Positions 22,571 to 34,318 of a stretch of DNA of 64,000 bases are shown here, one piece after another. Below the pieces are notes generated by a model, which searched no databases, was not told the origin of the DNA, and saw nothing but the letters and a program-made list of their open reading frames with translations. The DNA is from Piliocolobus tephrosceles (lineage: Eukaryota > Chordata > Mammalia > Primates > Cercopithecidae). The number at the start of each line of letters is the position of its first letter. The first letter of the stretch is position 1. The translations under genes were made by a program, and so were the position numbers. The stretch lies in assembly GCF_002776525.5 (NCBI RefSeq), contig NC_045443.1:52193216-52257215 (forward strand), in the 5' to 3' direction.

Positions 22571-24379
22571 GTGAGAATAGGTGAGGTAATTGAGAACCAG
22601 AGAAAACTATAGATTCTTTTCATTTAAACAGTAAATAATTTACTGGAGCCAATGACAAAATTCAAGTCTATTGGCCAGTATTCCATACATTGGACATGAC
22701 ATTTTCCAACTCTTCAAGAGGACACTTTAGACAGAAATCTTCCAAAGCAAACTTTCTGAATTTGGAATATAGGAAATATTGAATTTTTCTTTCTTTTCTA
22801 AAAATTGGCATAGAGTGAAAAGGAGCCTTGTAGTAGCTCTTTGCTGTCATCTGGCTTAATACTATGTAGAGAAAGAATACTATTACCTCACAAATATATA
22901 GCACTAGGTAGTTGATTTCAATTTAATTTTTTCAAGTAGTAATAGTTACTGAGAATTTCCTCTAGGCCAGGAACTAAGCCACTCTAACTAAGGAACTCTG
23001 TCATAGCTGTCAAAGTACACACAACAATAAAGATGTTTTGTCAATGCCTTACATGTAAGTAAGTGAATTCAGTTTTTAATTTGAACAAGAAGATTTTAGA
23101 AACCAATAGCTAGAAACTCAGGAGAAGAGGAAATTTCTGTTTATTGAGCATCTTTACCAGGTACAAGTCATCGAGTTAAGTTCTCCATATCAAATTAGTC
23201 TTCAAAATAAACCACTAAAGTAGGTTCCAGATGTTGTAGAAACCTACCTAGAAATGTGCAAATAAGTATGAGAACATGGAAAGTCATGTAAATCTTAAAA
23301 GTGCCTGAACTTCTATTTTCTCATCTATAGAGTGAGATGATTGTGCCATTAGACATCTGCAATTTCTCTCATCTTAATATTTTAACAGTTCCATGAGGAG
23401 CTAATGTCCATTTTCTCTCTGGCACAGAAGCACATGCACACATTCTTGGAAAAAAAGAGTGAATAAGTGATTGAGTAAAAGCTAAAAGATGAGGCAACAA
23501 TCAACTACAGAACATTAAAATCAAGGTGGTATTTGGATGCCTTGTGTGGTTTGCTTGCTGGTCAGCTGTCTTAAGGAACTGGGGTGCTTTCAGTTTATCT
23601 ATTTAGAAGACAGTTTTCTGGGCAATGATCTTATTCTCTAGAGACAACTACTCCAACATGTTTAGCAATTAAAAGGCTTAAATCTACGTTGAGCTAAAAT
23701 AACTTTACTATAAATCAAGTTGAGGAATTGCACTATTCCTAGAATTTTTAAATTGCCCCTTTTCCTTCCTCAGTTGGAAATAATAGGAAGGTGTCGACCA
23801 TATTGTTTACTTCATTACAAATACAGTAAATTCTCAGTTATCCATATGAATAATTTCTGTTGAGGATTATGGAAGGAAAATATTTTATATAAAGCTTGTT
23901 TCTCCATGTCAGCTGACATGTTTCTAATTTTTGTTTTTCTTTGTGTGTGTAGACACACATATTAATGTATGCATATTTGAAAAAATACATATGAAAGCAT
24001 ATAGATGTATGTTTGTTTATATAGATCCATAAATACATATATTTGAAGACATGTATATTTAAACACATACACTTCAGTACATGTTGAATACATACACGTA
24101 TGTGTGTGTATATATAATTTGACATATGTATTTGCACTCTAAAGTCAAATTGAAACACTTTTTATATCATTTAATTATTGGCAACTCTACAGGCTGAGTT
24201 CTTTCTTTTATTAACTCAGTGTTAATAACTGAGGTAGAAGGTTAGGCAATGAGAAAGGAGGTGGAGGCAGAGAAACAGGAAGTAAATATGCTGGGGTTCC
24301 AGTTTTTTCCATTGAGATAGACCTAGAGGGGCAGCCTGGTAATGGAAAACATTCTTCCTTGATCTAAGCCTGTGCGTTC
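22571..24379. other. Intergenic DNA with a TG/TA-rich tract
   Basis: A MIR-like scrap on the - strand occurs at about 23130-23225 (TTTATTGAGCATCTTTACCAG). From 23940 to 24120 the DNA is a patchwork of ACACATATGTATG-type words without a clean repeat unit. No gene is seen. Confidence 0.35.
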
Positions 24380-24720
24380 TCTTCCTTTGAGAGCTGGCCT
24401 CTGAGCTGAGGCAGATCCAGGGCAGGCGGGCACGTGGCTGGCCCACTGAGGGCCGGGAACAGCCGCAAGCTGCTCAGGGACTTGGAGCACACTATCCCCT
24501 GGCTCCTGCTCAGCCCACTGCTGCCAGCCGGCAGCTTCCCTCCTGCCAGACCCCTGGGCATGCTGATGGGAATGGCACAATTACTTAATCCCTGCCCAGG
24601 GAGATCTGGGACACATGCAGACAGATGGAGGACCAGGGGGATTCAGAACTATTTAGTATTGGAGGAGCAAAGGAGACAGGCCTGGGAGCAATGGGCCAGG
24701 CTTGAAAGGCAGTCCTGAAG
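24380..24720. promoter_or_regulatory. GC-rich island, candidate enhancer
   Basis: This block is clearly richer in G+C than its AT-rich flanks and matches no repeat I know. It includes ACGTGGCTGG, CCGGGAACAGCCGCAAGC, and CACAATTACTTAATCCCTG (24576-24594), which offers a TAAT/TAATCC-type homeodomain (OTX/CRX-like) site. Open frames on both strands cross it, but none has recognisable protein similarity. It lies about 4.3 kb past the NEUROD4 poly(A) site. Function is inference. Confidence 0.3.
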
Positions 24721-25129
24721 CCTCTTTTCTCCAAGCAACTCCAAAGCAAGCTGTTTTCTCACCTGAACAGAAGCTCTGGAAGAAAGGACCTAGACCTTCC
24801 CGGAGCTGCTGGCAAAAAACCTGAGAAAGAGCATTGACCTACAGTGTCTGGGTTTGCACAAACAATAGAAGGTCACAGACAGGTATTGAGGAAAGCAGAA
24901 CTGAGGAGAGTCAGAGCTCCAGAAAGGCCCATATAGAGGGGGCAATACAGAATTAGAGATACAGAGATTAAAATAGCACATGCATGAACCCACCACACAC
25001 ATGGATTTAAGAGTGAAATTGCTGTTTCCACATCTGTCTCCTCTACTAGTTTATATCCTTTCATGTTCCTTAATCCTCACTCATGCATTCTCACACTCAC
25101 TGCCAACTGCCTTGGTTCAGGTATTCAGT

Positions 25130-25830
25130 ATCTATCTGTCTAGATTCATGTAATAGTTTTCTTCCAAACCTCCAATCTTTTTGTACCCAGTATCTCCTTC
25201 CCTCTACAATTCATCCTGTCTGTCTTAAAACAAAGCCATGACCATGTCATTTCTTTGGTCAAAATTCTGCATTGGTTTTCTCATCATTATAGAATGAAAT
25301 TCAAACTTCCCAAGCTAATATTTAACCTGCCTCGTCGCTACTGGTCTTGGTCTACACTTCCAGGCATATGTATACCACACATTCTTTTCTCACTTTCCTC
25401 AGAAGCAACGCATCCTGCTTATCCACCCTGTTTCACCACCCTACATACACTTTTGTGTTGCTCACATGGATTACTGTTCCTCTAATCAATATGAAGTGAA
25501 ATTTTCCCTTATCTTTGTTCCTGGCAACACCTTTCCCTGGAGTGCTCTCTCCTCTATCTTCACATACTGAAACTATGTCAATCCTTCAGGGCCTAGCAAA
25601 AATCTTTCTTGATAAAGCCTTTACAGACTACCCCTGTAAGACTCATTGCCTTCTTCTTTTCCAGTTTAGGGAATTACAACAATTGACTTTAAGAGTGAAG
25701 CTACTATTTCCACATATAGTGAAGCTGCTATTTTTCCTCTACTGGTTTATAAGCTTCTTGAGAGGAGGGGTTGTTTTATCCACTTGTTATATTGACAACT
25801 GCCAGTGCAATCATGTGCACACAGTAAGGA
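25130..25830 (+). mobile_element. L2 LINE 3' portion
   Basis: The text follows L2 in order: AAAGCCATGACCATGTCATTT, TTCTGCATTGGTTTTCTCAT, ATTCAAACTTCCCAAGC, TGTTCCTGGCAACACCTTTCCCTGGAGTGC, ATCCTTCAGGGCCTAGCA, and a TTATAAGCTTCTTGAGAGGAGG 3'UTR. It is long for an L2 remnant in this window, and its coding sequence is decayed. Confidence 0.8.
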
Positions 25831-26079
25831 AGAGATAAAGAAAATTTGGGTGGATAATCAGGTGCTAGCATTGTGATGTTACAACATTCTAACAATCTTA
25901 AATAACTTTGGGAGAAAGTGTTTTCTTTTCTGCCTTAGAGAAGATTACAAGGAGGTTCAGATAATGTCCAACTCTACTCAACTCATAAAAAGGGAGTGGT
26001 GAAAATTAGTATCTAGGGTTGTTTTTAAGTCAGAGAGAATTTTGCATTAATATATGTGTGAATTAAAAAGAGTAAACAT

Positions 26080-26384
26080 GGCCAGGCGCGGTGGCTCACG
26101 CCTGTAATCCCAGCACTTTGGGAGGCCAAGATGGGTGGATCACCTGAGGTCGGGAGCTCGAGACCAGCCTGACCAACATGGAGAAACCCTGCCTCTACTA
26201 AATACACAAAATTAGCCGGGCATTGTGGCGCATGCTTGTAATCCTAGCTACTTGGGAGGCTGAGGCAGGAGAATCGCTTGAACTGGGTAGGCGGAGGCTG
26301 CGGTGAGCTGAATAGTGCCATTGCACTCCAGCCTGGGCAACAAGAGCGAAACTCCGTCTCAAAAAAAAAAAGAAAAAAGAAAAA
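26080..26384 (+). mobile_element. Alu (AluS-type)
   Basis: A complete dimeric Alu from GGCCAGGCGCGGTGGCTCAC to a mixed A-rich tail. It is flanked by a perfect 15-bp duplication, AAAAAGAGTAAACAT (26065-26079 and 26385-26399). The number of CpG decays and single changes suggests AluS age. Confidence 0.97.
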
Positions 26385-26399
26385 AAAAAGAGTAAACAT

Positions 26400-27179
26400 T
26401 TCATGAGTTTTGTCTACCCAATGTCCACTAAACTATTGACTATATTAATAAGAATAACTTAGGTTAAAAAGTTTTGCTTAGACAAAGTAAGAGTGGCCAG
26501 TTGAAATCATACAGAGTAAAACATAGAGACAAAAACTACTAAAGAATCAGAACTTTCAGAAATGAAACCAGAGAAACAAAAATAAGACAACATCAAAGCT
26601 GAGTTGGGGGAGGGAGAGAGCAGGAAACCACAAGAGGAAGTTTGAAAGAAAAATAGAATCAAGGCAAGAGAAAAGATTGTGGGTGTGAATTCTTTAGTAG
26701 GGACATCTCATGCATTTTTAGGTGTTGTCCCAGAGTGCCAAGGGCTTCCATGAAAGTAGGCGGAAGGTGAGGAAATTCCTATCAGGGAATAAGAAGCTGT
26801 TGCTTCTGTGTTTCTCTGGTGGGAGCCATGTGTCTTGATTCCTGTTGTACCACAAACTCTGGGCACCATGATTCTCACCACCAAGCTTCTTTGAGGACGG
26901 TCCCTTGTTATCTGTCTTCAGAGCAGCCGAAAATCACATTCACTTGTTTTGGAGAAGAACAAAGATTACCAGTTTCCCAAGTTTTCTTATTCACCAAAAG
27001 ACTTATTTTGAAACATGAAAGTTTCTGTTTGGTTACTGGATATGTCTTCTTTCACGAGAAGGCACAGCAAACACAACATTGTTTAGTAATGGTGTGGATG
27101 AACACATTTCACTATCTCCCACAGCCATTGATGGTCTCATGATTTGTTTTGAGCTGGTGAATCCAAAAAATTCTGTGTG
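26400..27179. other. Intergenic DNA, nothing recognised
   Basis: The region is purine-rich around 26580-26680. The 107-codon open frame at 26819-27142 has no recognisable family, and I do not believe it is a gene. Confidence 0.4.
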
Positions 27180-27345
27180 AAAGCCTGGTTTCCCATTGAC
27201 TTTGGGCAACTAAACTAGAACTTCAAAATCTTTATTTGCAAAATGATGAGAATAATATCTTGCAGGTTAAACACTAAATATAATTGGCATAATACATGTG
27301 GCATGAGGCCTGGCACCTCATTGGTGTTTAACAATCTGTAGTCAT
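27180..27345 (+). mobile_element. MIR SINE
   Basis: GACTTTGGGCAACTAAACTAG, AATCTTTATTTGCAAAATGATGAGAATAATATC, CAGGTTAAACACTAAATAT and GGCATGAGGCCTGGCACCTC match the central and 3' parts of MIR. Confidence 0.6.
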
Positions 27346-27722
27346 CTCTTTCTTCTTCTTCATTATCGTCATCACCATCATTCCCTCCTATGTGGGTGAG
27401 ATCTCCACCACACTGGTCTGGTGGAAACAGAGACTAATGCAGAGGTGGACTATTGAGAAAAGGTGACCCATGGGAGTAGAAGCAGTATTGAGTAATGATT
27501 AAACCATCAGAAGGAATTACTGGGTTGCAGTCTGGAGTGTGTGACTCAGCTGGAGTCTGAGTACAAAGGTCCCTAAGCAGAAGCATCAGGGACAGACAGG
27601 GGGCAGCTGATATTGTGCCCACAGTTGGCACAGTCCAACAAGATATTCAAGGATAAATGGAAAAAAAAAAATCAGTCCTGGGAGAGAGCACTGCTGAACC
27701 ATGTTGCCCTGTTTCTGAGCAG

Positions 27723-27753
27723 CAGCTGCAAGCAGAGCTAGCAGCTGCAGCTG
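27723..27753. promoter_or_regulatory. Cluster of three CAGCTG E-boxes
   Basis: CAGCTG occurs at 27723-27728, 27742-27747 and 27748-27753, the last two directly abutting. CAGCTG is a favoured core for proneural bHLH factors (ASCL1 class) and is used by several others. Whether it is bound or acts on NEUROD4 is unknown. Confidence 0.4.
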
Positions 27754-28059
27754 TTCTTGGAAGCCTGGATTCCCAGGGAAAGTGGGCATCAGGCAAAGCA
27801 AAAGAGAGGGAGAGACAAGCACAGGGTAATACCTTGCGTTCCCAGGATGGGAGATTCCACCGCACAAAAATAAGGGAACTGGGCAAAGAGGGAGGTGTGA
27901 GGGATGACAACGACTGGGCACTCTGAATGTGAAATGATGCCGATTATTGAAAGCAAGCTGATGGATCCACAGGAAGAGCTAGCCTGGGGATCAGGACCTT
28001 TCTTGCCATTTATATCTTCAGAGTGCTACATAAACATGGACCAATAATTACTAACATGA

Positions 28060-28265
28060 AGTGAGTGCTAAGCATGTTCAGGAAATGTTCTTAATCTTTT
28101 ATAAATGTGAAACTGTGTAATTCTTACTATATATAATGTTATGACGTCTGAGGCACACAGGAGTAAAGCAACTCTACCAGGCTGTATAACCAGCAAGTGT
28201 CAGAGTCAAGATATAACCCTAGAAGTGTGACTTCTGAGCCTGCATTTTAATCCATCACTCTCAAC
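28060..28265 (-). mobile_element. MIR SINE (reverse orientation)
   Basis: GAGTGCTAAGCATGTTCAGG, TGAGGCACACAGGAGTAAAGCAACTC, AACCAGCAAGTGTCAGAGTCAAGA and TTTTAATCCATCACTCTC follow the MIR complement. Confidence 0.65.
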
Positions 28266-28267
28266 CA

Positions 28268-28440
28268 GATCTGTCCAATAGAGCTTTCTGCAATGATAGA
28301 AATGTTCTATGACATTGAGCACTTGAAACTTGGCTAATGCAATGAGGAACTAAACTTTAAATTTTATTTAATGATAATTACTTTAAATCTAAACAGCCTT
28401 ATGTAACTTGGGACTATACAATGGGCAGCACAGCTTTATA
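28268..28440 (+). mobile_element. Foldback-type DNA transposon remnant
   Basis: GATCTGTCCAATAGAGCTTTCTGCAATGATAGAAATGTTCTATGA and GAGCACTTGAAACTTGGCTAATGCAATGAGGAACT are typical of a common mammalian short palindromic DNA element (MER class; exact family not recalled). The copy at 59403-59600 is of the same family in the other orientation. Confidence 0.55.
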
Positions 28441-29279
28441 TTGTCTCTCTGAAGAGGCAGATCTCTTTACGAACCTCAGTTACTAATTTATTTTCTATCT
28501 GAGAATTGTGGGATTGTACTCAGGGATGAGAAATATGTGAAATGATTCCGACTAATTTACCTTTACCTTCCCATATAGATACTATGATTCAAGCATGAGT
28601 CTCTTTACTACTGAACCTAGACATTCCTCTGACTCTGTCATAACAGAGGACTCTAGGCAATTACTGTTAAGAACTTAGACTCTTTATTTGAGAATAAGGC
28701 AATATCCATCTCTGAGCACTAGATGGGAATTTCCGAGAAATGACTAGGCTTAGGCCTCAGAGGGAAGGGGCTACCCGGGAGAAGTGCCTCACCCAGCCCT
28801 CACATTCCAGCGGCACTGCCTTTCTTTCCTCTCAGTTGTACCCCCACCAAGTCACTCTTTTCCCACATAGTACTTCTCCCACTTTTTAAGTCTAAATCTG
28901 GGGGGACCCAACTATTGTCATTTTTCTTCAGCTATACTTGAGTTTTTCATTGGTTTTCTCAGAATCCCTGATCCAAATCCTTTCTGCTGCACTGATTGTC
29001 TATTTTCCTTTCAGTGGATGTGCATCGGCACAAAGGAACACTTTTTTTCCTTCTAAACATATCACTGAAGAAGTTCTCTACCAAGATCCATGCAGGAAAA
29101 TGCTATGTCCTGCAGACACACAGGAAGCAACAGTTCTCCACATAATTCTCAAAATTGAATTTTTATTTTGAGCCTTGAGATCCCCTGAATACTTCATCAT
29201 TGACATCAGCCTAAGCCTCTGGAAGCTCCAGGGCCTTATTGGATAAGTATTTTCCTAGTTGGTTCCTAACTAACTTACT
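28441..29279. other. Intergenic DNA, nothing recognised
   Basis: No repeat, gene or RNA is identified. The open frame at 28938-29171 lacks recognisable similarity. Confidence 0.4.
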
Positions 29280-29670
29280 CTCTCTGTTTGGAACGTCCTA
29301 CCAGCTCTCCTGCCTTCCCTTGCCCTTTCTTGCCTTTTTGCCTGTCAAACTTCTACTTAGATTTCAAAATGCAGCTCAAATGTCACTTGCCCTGGGAAGA
29401 CTGTTTGATTCTGCTCCCAAAACACATGGCTTCTAGGCTGGGTGAGGTTCCTCTACTCTGTAATAACTCCTGTTCTCACCCCCACAAAGCATTTTGCTCA
29501 CACCTCTAACAGAAGAGCATTTCACTAATTCTGCTGCAATACTGTTTCTGAATCTGTCTCCCTGAAAGCTCTTAGCTCATCAATAGTAGAAAGATAAATT
29601 ACAGATTGCTGTCCCTACTACCTTGCAGAGCTTGATATATGGCAAGAGTTAAATAAATATTCATTGAATA
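29280..29670 (+). mobile_element. L2 LINE 3' portion
   Basis: CTGTTTGGAACGTCCTACCAG, AACTTCTACTTAGATTTCAAAATGCAGCTCAAATGTCAC, ATTTCACTAATTCTGC and a final TTAAATAAATATTCATTGAATAGA match the end of L2. Confidence 0.75.
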
Positions 29671-30685
29671 GACAGTAGAATAAATGAGTGAGCTAGACAA
29701 GATCAGACTCACGTGGCAGAGCAGATCAGTGTTACTGACAGACCAAACCCAAGGTCGGAAACAAAAGAGCCTGTTCCCTGGCCAACCTGACCTTTTCTGC
29801 TCTGAACAGAATGATCAAGGATAGACTCTCTCCTCCTCATTCCCTGACACCCCCATAAAAATTCAGCCATTCTAATTTTATCCTCACATTTGCCTCCCCC
29901 CGCCCACCAAATCCTGCACAGTTCCAAAGCACTTGGCTTCTCTCTCCCTCTGCCCCAATTGTTCCTCTTTCTATAGCATCGGAATCTCATTGTCCTCCCT
30001 GCCCTATTCCCTCCTGACCTCTCAACTGCCCATTGTAAGATGTCAGGAGGACCCGGGTGACAGCTGGGCCCCAGCAGGGCAGGCCTGGCATCCCCAGGGC
30101 ATCCCTGGCAGGTGCTGGAACACTCAACAGCCGGGCTTGTTATCACCGCCCCCCTCTCTCTTTCCATAGGTTCCCTGTCCCCTCCCTTAAGCTCCAACTC
30201 CCCTTCTCAGGGGTTGTTAGGGACGGTATGAGCAGCATGTCTGGGTACAAGTATAAGCAGAGGAAACAGTCTGATCTTTTCTCTGGACTATTTGCACTCC
30301 TATGCATATCTCTTCTCAGACGGACATCTTGTATGCTGTTAGCCTGTGTGTCCCTGAGAGCAGTATACTCTGCCAAATTCCAACTCGGAAGCTCTGCTGT
30401 TACCTCCCTCTGCAAAACCTTACTACCACGGCATTTGAGTCCTTCAAATGTTGATCAAATCAGTCAGATCTCTACTCCACAAGAGTATAAGCTTTCTCAA
30501 TTCCAGCATCTCCACCTTCTATGACCCTTTCTGGACTCTTAAGTATGCCTCTGCTAGGGCATGAATCCCACTGTTCCCTCATTATAGTTGGTGTGTGGGA
30601 TAATGACCAACAAACCTAGTTCAGTACTTGACACGTAAGAACTAAATACTGATACTAAATACTATGTACAGTATTTATCAGTACG
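29671..30685. other. Intergenic DNA with a GC-rich patch
   Basis: About 29880-30200 is richer in C and T on the + strand. It carries a 162-codon open frame on the - strand (29709-30197) that I do not recognise and regard as chance. No repeat could be named. Confidence 0.4.
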
Positions 30686-30689
30686 TTTA

Positions 30690-30845
30690 CCCTTCCTTAT
30701 ACTTTCATTTAGTTTGATTCCTATAATAATCCATTGCAGGGATCTTATTCCCATTTTACAGATTAGGAAACTGAGACGCTGTGTTTATATTACGCCCAGA
30801 GTCACACAGCCAACAGGTGGCAGAGTCAAGACTTGATTTTTAAGG
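30690..30845 (-). mobile_element. MIR SINE fragment (reverse orientation)
   Basis: CCCATTTTACAGATTAGGAAACTGAGACGC, AGAGTCACACAGCCAACAGG and GGCAGAGTCAAGACTTGA match the MIR complement. Confidence 0.65.
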
Positions 30846-30939
30846 TTTTACATCACCTGATCTCTACTAAAGTTTATCAAACATTTAATTAAATTTTACT
30901 AATAGAATTGCTAAGTTTAAAGATAACACAGATATCAGG

Positions 30940-31100
30940 GACACAGACTGAATGGGAGAATACAGTTTAGATATTAAGAAGGACTTCCTAATTATAAGAG
31001 GGAAAACTGTTTATCTTCTTACTGAATTCTGAGAAAGGAATAGGAAATTCTTAATTTTATGGGGATGGATTAAGTAGTGATTTAAGATAAAGGAATGGAT
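30940..31100 (+). mobile_element. Possible CR1/L3 remnant
   Basis: ATATTAAGAAGGACTTCCTAATTATAAGAG resembles a phrase common in L3/CR1-type LINE 3' regions. The rest is too decayed to be sure. Confidence 0.35.
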
Positions 31101-32939
31101 AAAATGATTTTTAAAAAATTCTTTCACGTCTCATTTGAACTCTTCATAACTATGCTTTCTCCTCACTTCCAATAGATTGATAGCAATACCAAGTAATTAG
31201 TGATCCTCATATTTAGGGAAGTAACTTCTCCACAAAATGGGAAGTTCATGCACTTCCTTTTTTTCCACCTTTATCCAACCCTTTATATCCAGACACTGAA
31301 GCCCATGAACCTTCTTATTTGGCAAAGCGATACTTGCTGAAACACATTTAATCCCTGAAAGAGGTCTGGTTTATTTATAAGCTATTTACTCCAAGCCTCC
31401 TCAAGGCACTAATGTGTCTGAATGAAATCACCAGTCAGAATTCAACTCTAGACTTGACATCTGGAGACTTAGTCATCATCCTCCCTGCTCCTTATTTGAT
31501 ACTACCAGGCCCTGGACACTTGACTGGGGTGTGAAGGATGTGGGAAAATGAAGTACAGTGAATGTTTTACTCTCTTCTACTGGAAATGAAGAAGACAGAA
31601 AATTGATCATGTTGATTCTTTTCCAGGGCCCAGTAGAGAGGATTGCGGGATCTTACTCCCTCCTGCATATTCATGCTGGCTTAGGGAGGCAGCCAAGCAA
31701 CTAATTGGGTAACTCCTCAATAATTTGTCCTCTGAGGAAGGCTGCTGACTCACTTGGGGCTCACAGAATCAAATGTTCAGCTTCCAGTCTCCAGTTTGAA
31801 TTGCACCCAGAGGTGAGAAATAGACAACTTGTTGATTCCCTGGGGCAAGAGAATAGATTTTTTTGTAAAGATGGATAATAGCCTGAAACTACTGATTCTG
31901 GACAGGAGAATACATATTTCTATTCCCAGCTAAGGGCTGCTTCTTCTACGTTTGCCTCATCACTACCCTCAGACCCTCCTCCCAGATACTTCCCATTTCT
32001 ACACCAGTGTAGCGCAGATAAATGTGGTTTTGTAAACCAAGTTATATCTTAATGAGTAACATTTAATTTACCATTTGAATGACTTCTGTGTTGGAAAATT
32101 TTAAGTGCCGCCTTTCCAAAGCAAATTCTCCTTATTTTCTCTCTCTGTCTTTTAAAAGAATGATTATAATTTTATTTTAAAAAGAAAGATTCTTTACTTT
32201 TAAAGAATTATTGAGCCTTTCTTAAAATGGGTCAGACCTGTATATCTATGATTTCCCTCATATAGCTTTCCCATTTTTTTGATTCCATTAACGACAATTA
32301 ATGATATTGGTTGTATACACATCATTTTCCTATGCCTCAATTAGCCTATCTGGAAAAGAAGAGGGGAGAAATGAATCTCTGTTTTTCTATCCCTAAGAAA
32401 ACCAATCCAATAATAATTGTGCATATTTCCAGAGAAATGCAAGGTGGCATTAAGAGTAATTCGGAGGACTAGTTACCTGTAAGAGTCCATCAATGTGATA
32501 TAGATTAGATTAGATTTTATCTTTTTAACCTGTTTTCCTGAAGCAAAAATCCCACTGGCATCCTCTTGCCATGAGGATTAGAATGCACACCACCAAGCTC
32601 CAGCTCTACTGTTTCAATAGCCTTCAGTAAGTCACCTTCTGCTCAGCTCTCCTCTAGAAAATCACTGCATTGACTTGAATGGCATCCACTGAAATAGAGT
32701 CTAATTAGTGATATTTAAACTTGTGCTATACAATTTTTTGTTAAAAGAAAGTTTAGGAGGAACAAAAACGGATATATTCTTGAAGAACAGCATAGAAAGA
32801 AGCAGAGTTAGCTAGTTTGTCATCCCTTCCATCAGCCTGTACTTTTTCCCATTCATCTCCCCAACTTTTCCAGAGGGAGCCCTGAAGAGTGGTTTGAAAA
32901 TCATTGTTGTGAACTCTAAAGGACTTAGATCTGTGCTGC
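31101..32939. other. Intergenic DNA, nothing recognised
   Basis: No repeat or gene could be named. A stretch at 31,620-31,830 is free of obvious repeats, moderately GC-rich, and includes CAACTAATTGGG and TGACTCA-like (CTGACTCAC) sites. It could be regulatory, but the support is thin. Confidence 0.35.
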
Positions 32940-33152
32940 TGGTTTTAAGAAGTGGATAAAAACGGGGAGTGGTGCATAGTATAAAATAAAAATCTACAAG
33001 TCTGTACTGATGTAAATAAATAATTGAATAAATAAATAGATAAATGGGGGCAAATAGACAAATATATTGTGCACAATAATTTTAAATAGGTTATGTAGAT
33101 ACTCTGTCCTCAAGGAGGTAGAGCATAACTTTCTACTCTTTAAGAGTAGACT

Positions 33153-33449
33153 GGCCGGGCGCGGTGGCTCAAGCCTGTAATCCCAGCACTTTGGGAGGCC
33201 GAGACGGGCGGATCACAAGGTCAGGAGATCGAGACCATCCTGGCTAACACGGTGAAACCCTGTCTCTACTAAAATACAAAAAATTAGCCGGGCGTGTTGG
33301 CGGGCGCCTGTAGTCCCAGCTACTCGGGAGGCTGAGGCAGGAGAATGGCGTGAACCCAGGAGGCGGAGCTTGCAGTGAGCTGAGATCCGGCCACTGCACT
33401 CCAGCCTGGGCGACAGAGCGAGACTCCGTCTCAAAAAAAAAAAAAAAAA
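33153..33449 (+). mobile_element. Young AluY, Old World monkey type (AluYR-like)
   Basis: A full-length Alu that keeps most CpG sites (GGCCGGGCGCGG, GGCGGGCGCCTG, ATGGCGTGAACC), so it is young. It carries GCTCAAGCCTG and GAGATCCGGCCACTGCACTC, which I recall as hallmarks of the cercopithecid AluY subfamilies. It ends in a clean A-tail. The imperfect duplication is AAGAGTAGACT before and AAGAGTGACT after. Confidence 0.9.
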
Positions 33450-33840
33450 AAGAGTGACTGTGCATAGTGACTTCCTTTGAAAGAGTACATGATGAAAGGG
33501 GGTAAAGCATGACTGTACAGTAAGGAAACCTTACCAACACTACCTCAGCCAGGTGATGAAGGTTAACATTTGTAGTGATAAGTCGTGATAAGTCATCATG
33601 TCAACATTTCCTTGATGTCATGAAAATGACCCTTTGCCTCTGCAATCTTCCTACAAAAAATAAAACTCCAATCTAATAATGAGATAACTATCAGGCAGAT
33701 TGTTATTGAAGGACGTCCTACAAAATACCTGACCATCACTCTGCAAAACTGTCGAGGTCATCAAAAACAGGGGAACTCTGAGAAGCCATTATAGCCAAGG
33801 AGCTTAAGGAGACATGGTGACTAGATATAAAGTGGTATCC

Positions 33841-34318
33841 TTTTTTATACTTAAAAAAAAGAATTGAAAGCAGATATTAAAACAAAAACATGTATGTTCA
33901 TAGCAACACTATTCATAATAACAATAAAAAAGGAAACAACCCAAATGTCCATCAAGAGATGAATCGACCAACAAAATATGGTCTATCTATACAATAGAAT
34001 AATATTCAGTCATAAAAGGGACTGAGGTGCTGACACGTGCTACAACCTGGAAGAAGCCGAACACAAAGAGTCACATACTATATGACCCTGCTCATATGAA
34101 ATATCCAGAATAAGTAAATCCATAGAGAAAGCAGGTTAGTGGTTGCCAGGGGTCAGAGGGAGGGCAGATGAGGTTGTAGCTGGTTAATTTAGGCAGGTAC
34201 TTCCTTTTGGGATGATGAAAATGTTTTGGAACTAAGAGGTGATGGTTGCACAATATTGTGCATGCACTAAATGTCACTGAATTGTACATATTAAGACAGT
34301 TAATTTTTTTTAAAAAGC
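33841..34318 (+). mobile_element. L1 3' end inserted in older L1
   Basis: TATGTTCATAGCAACACTATTCA, CCCAAATGTCCATCAAGAGATGAAT, TATTCAGTCATAAAAGG, AGTGGTTGCCAGGGGTCAGA and GATGAAAATGTTTTGGAAC are the well-known L1MB/L1MC-type 3' region. The flanks AAAGTGGTATCC (33829-33840) and AAAGCGGTATTC (34314-34325) form a 12-bp duplication with two mismatches. Confidence 0.85.

Noticed and set aside
24323..24718. Overlapping open frames on both strands of the GC-rich island
   Set aside because: Frames on both strands of a GC-rich block are expected by chance. No protein family was recognised.
26025..26404. Frames on the - strand in the Alu at 26080
   Set aside because: Antisense Alu sequence commonly yields peptides of the type seen here. 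The same holds for frames in the Alus at 33153, 37338, 57878 and 62847.
29709..30197. 162-codon open frame on the - strand
   Set aside because: It overlaps frames on the + strand in a GC-rich patch, has no recognisable domain, no splice or poly(A) context, and a composition typical of chance frames.
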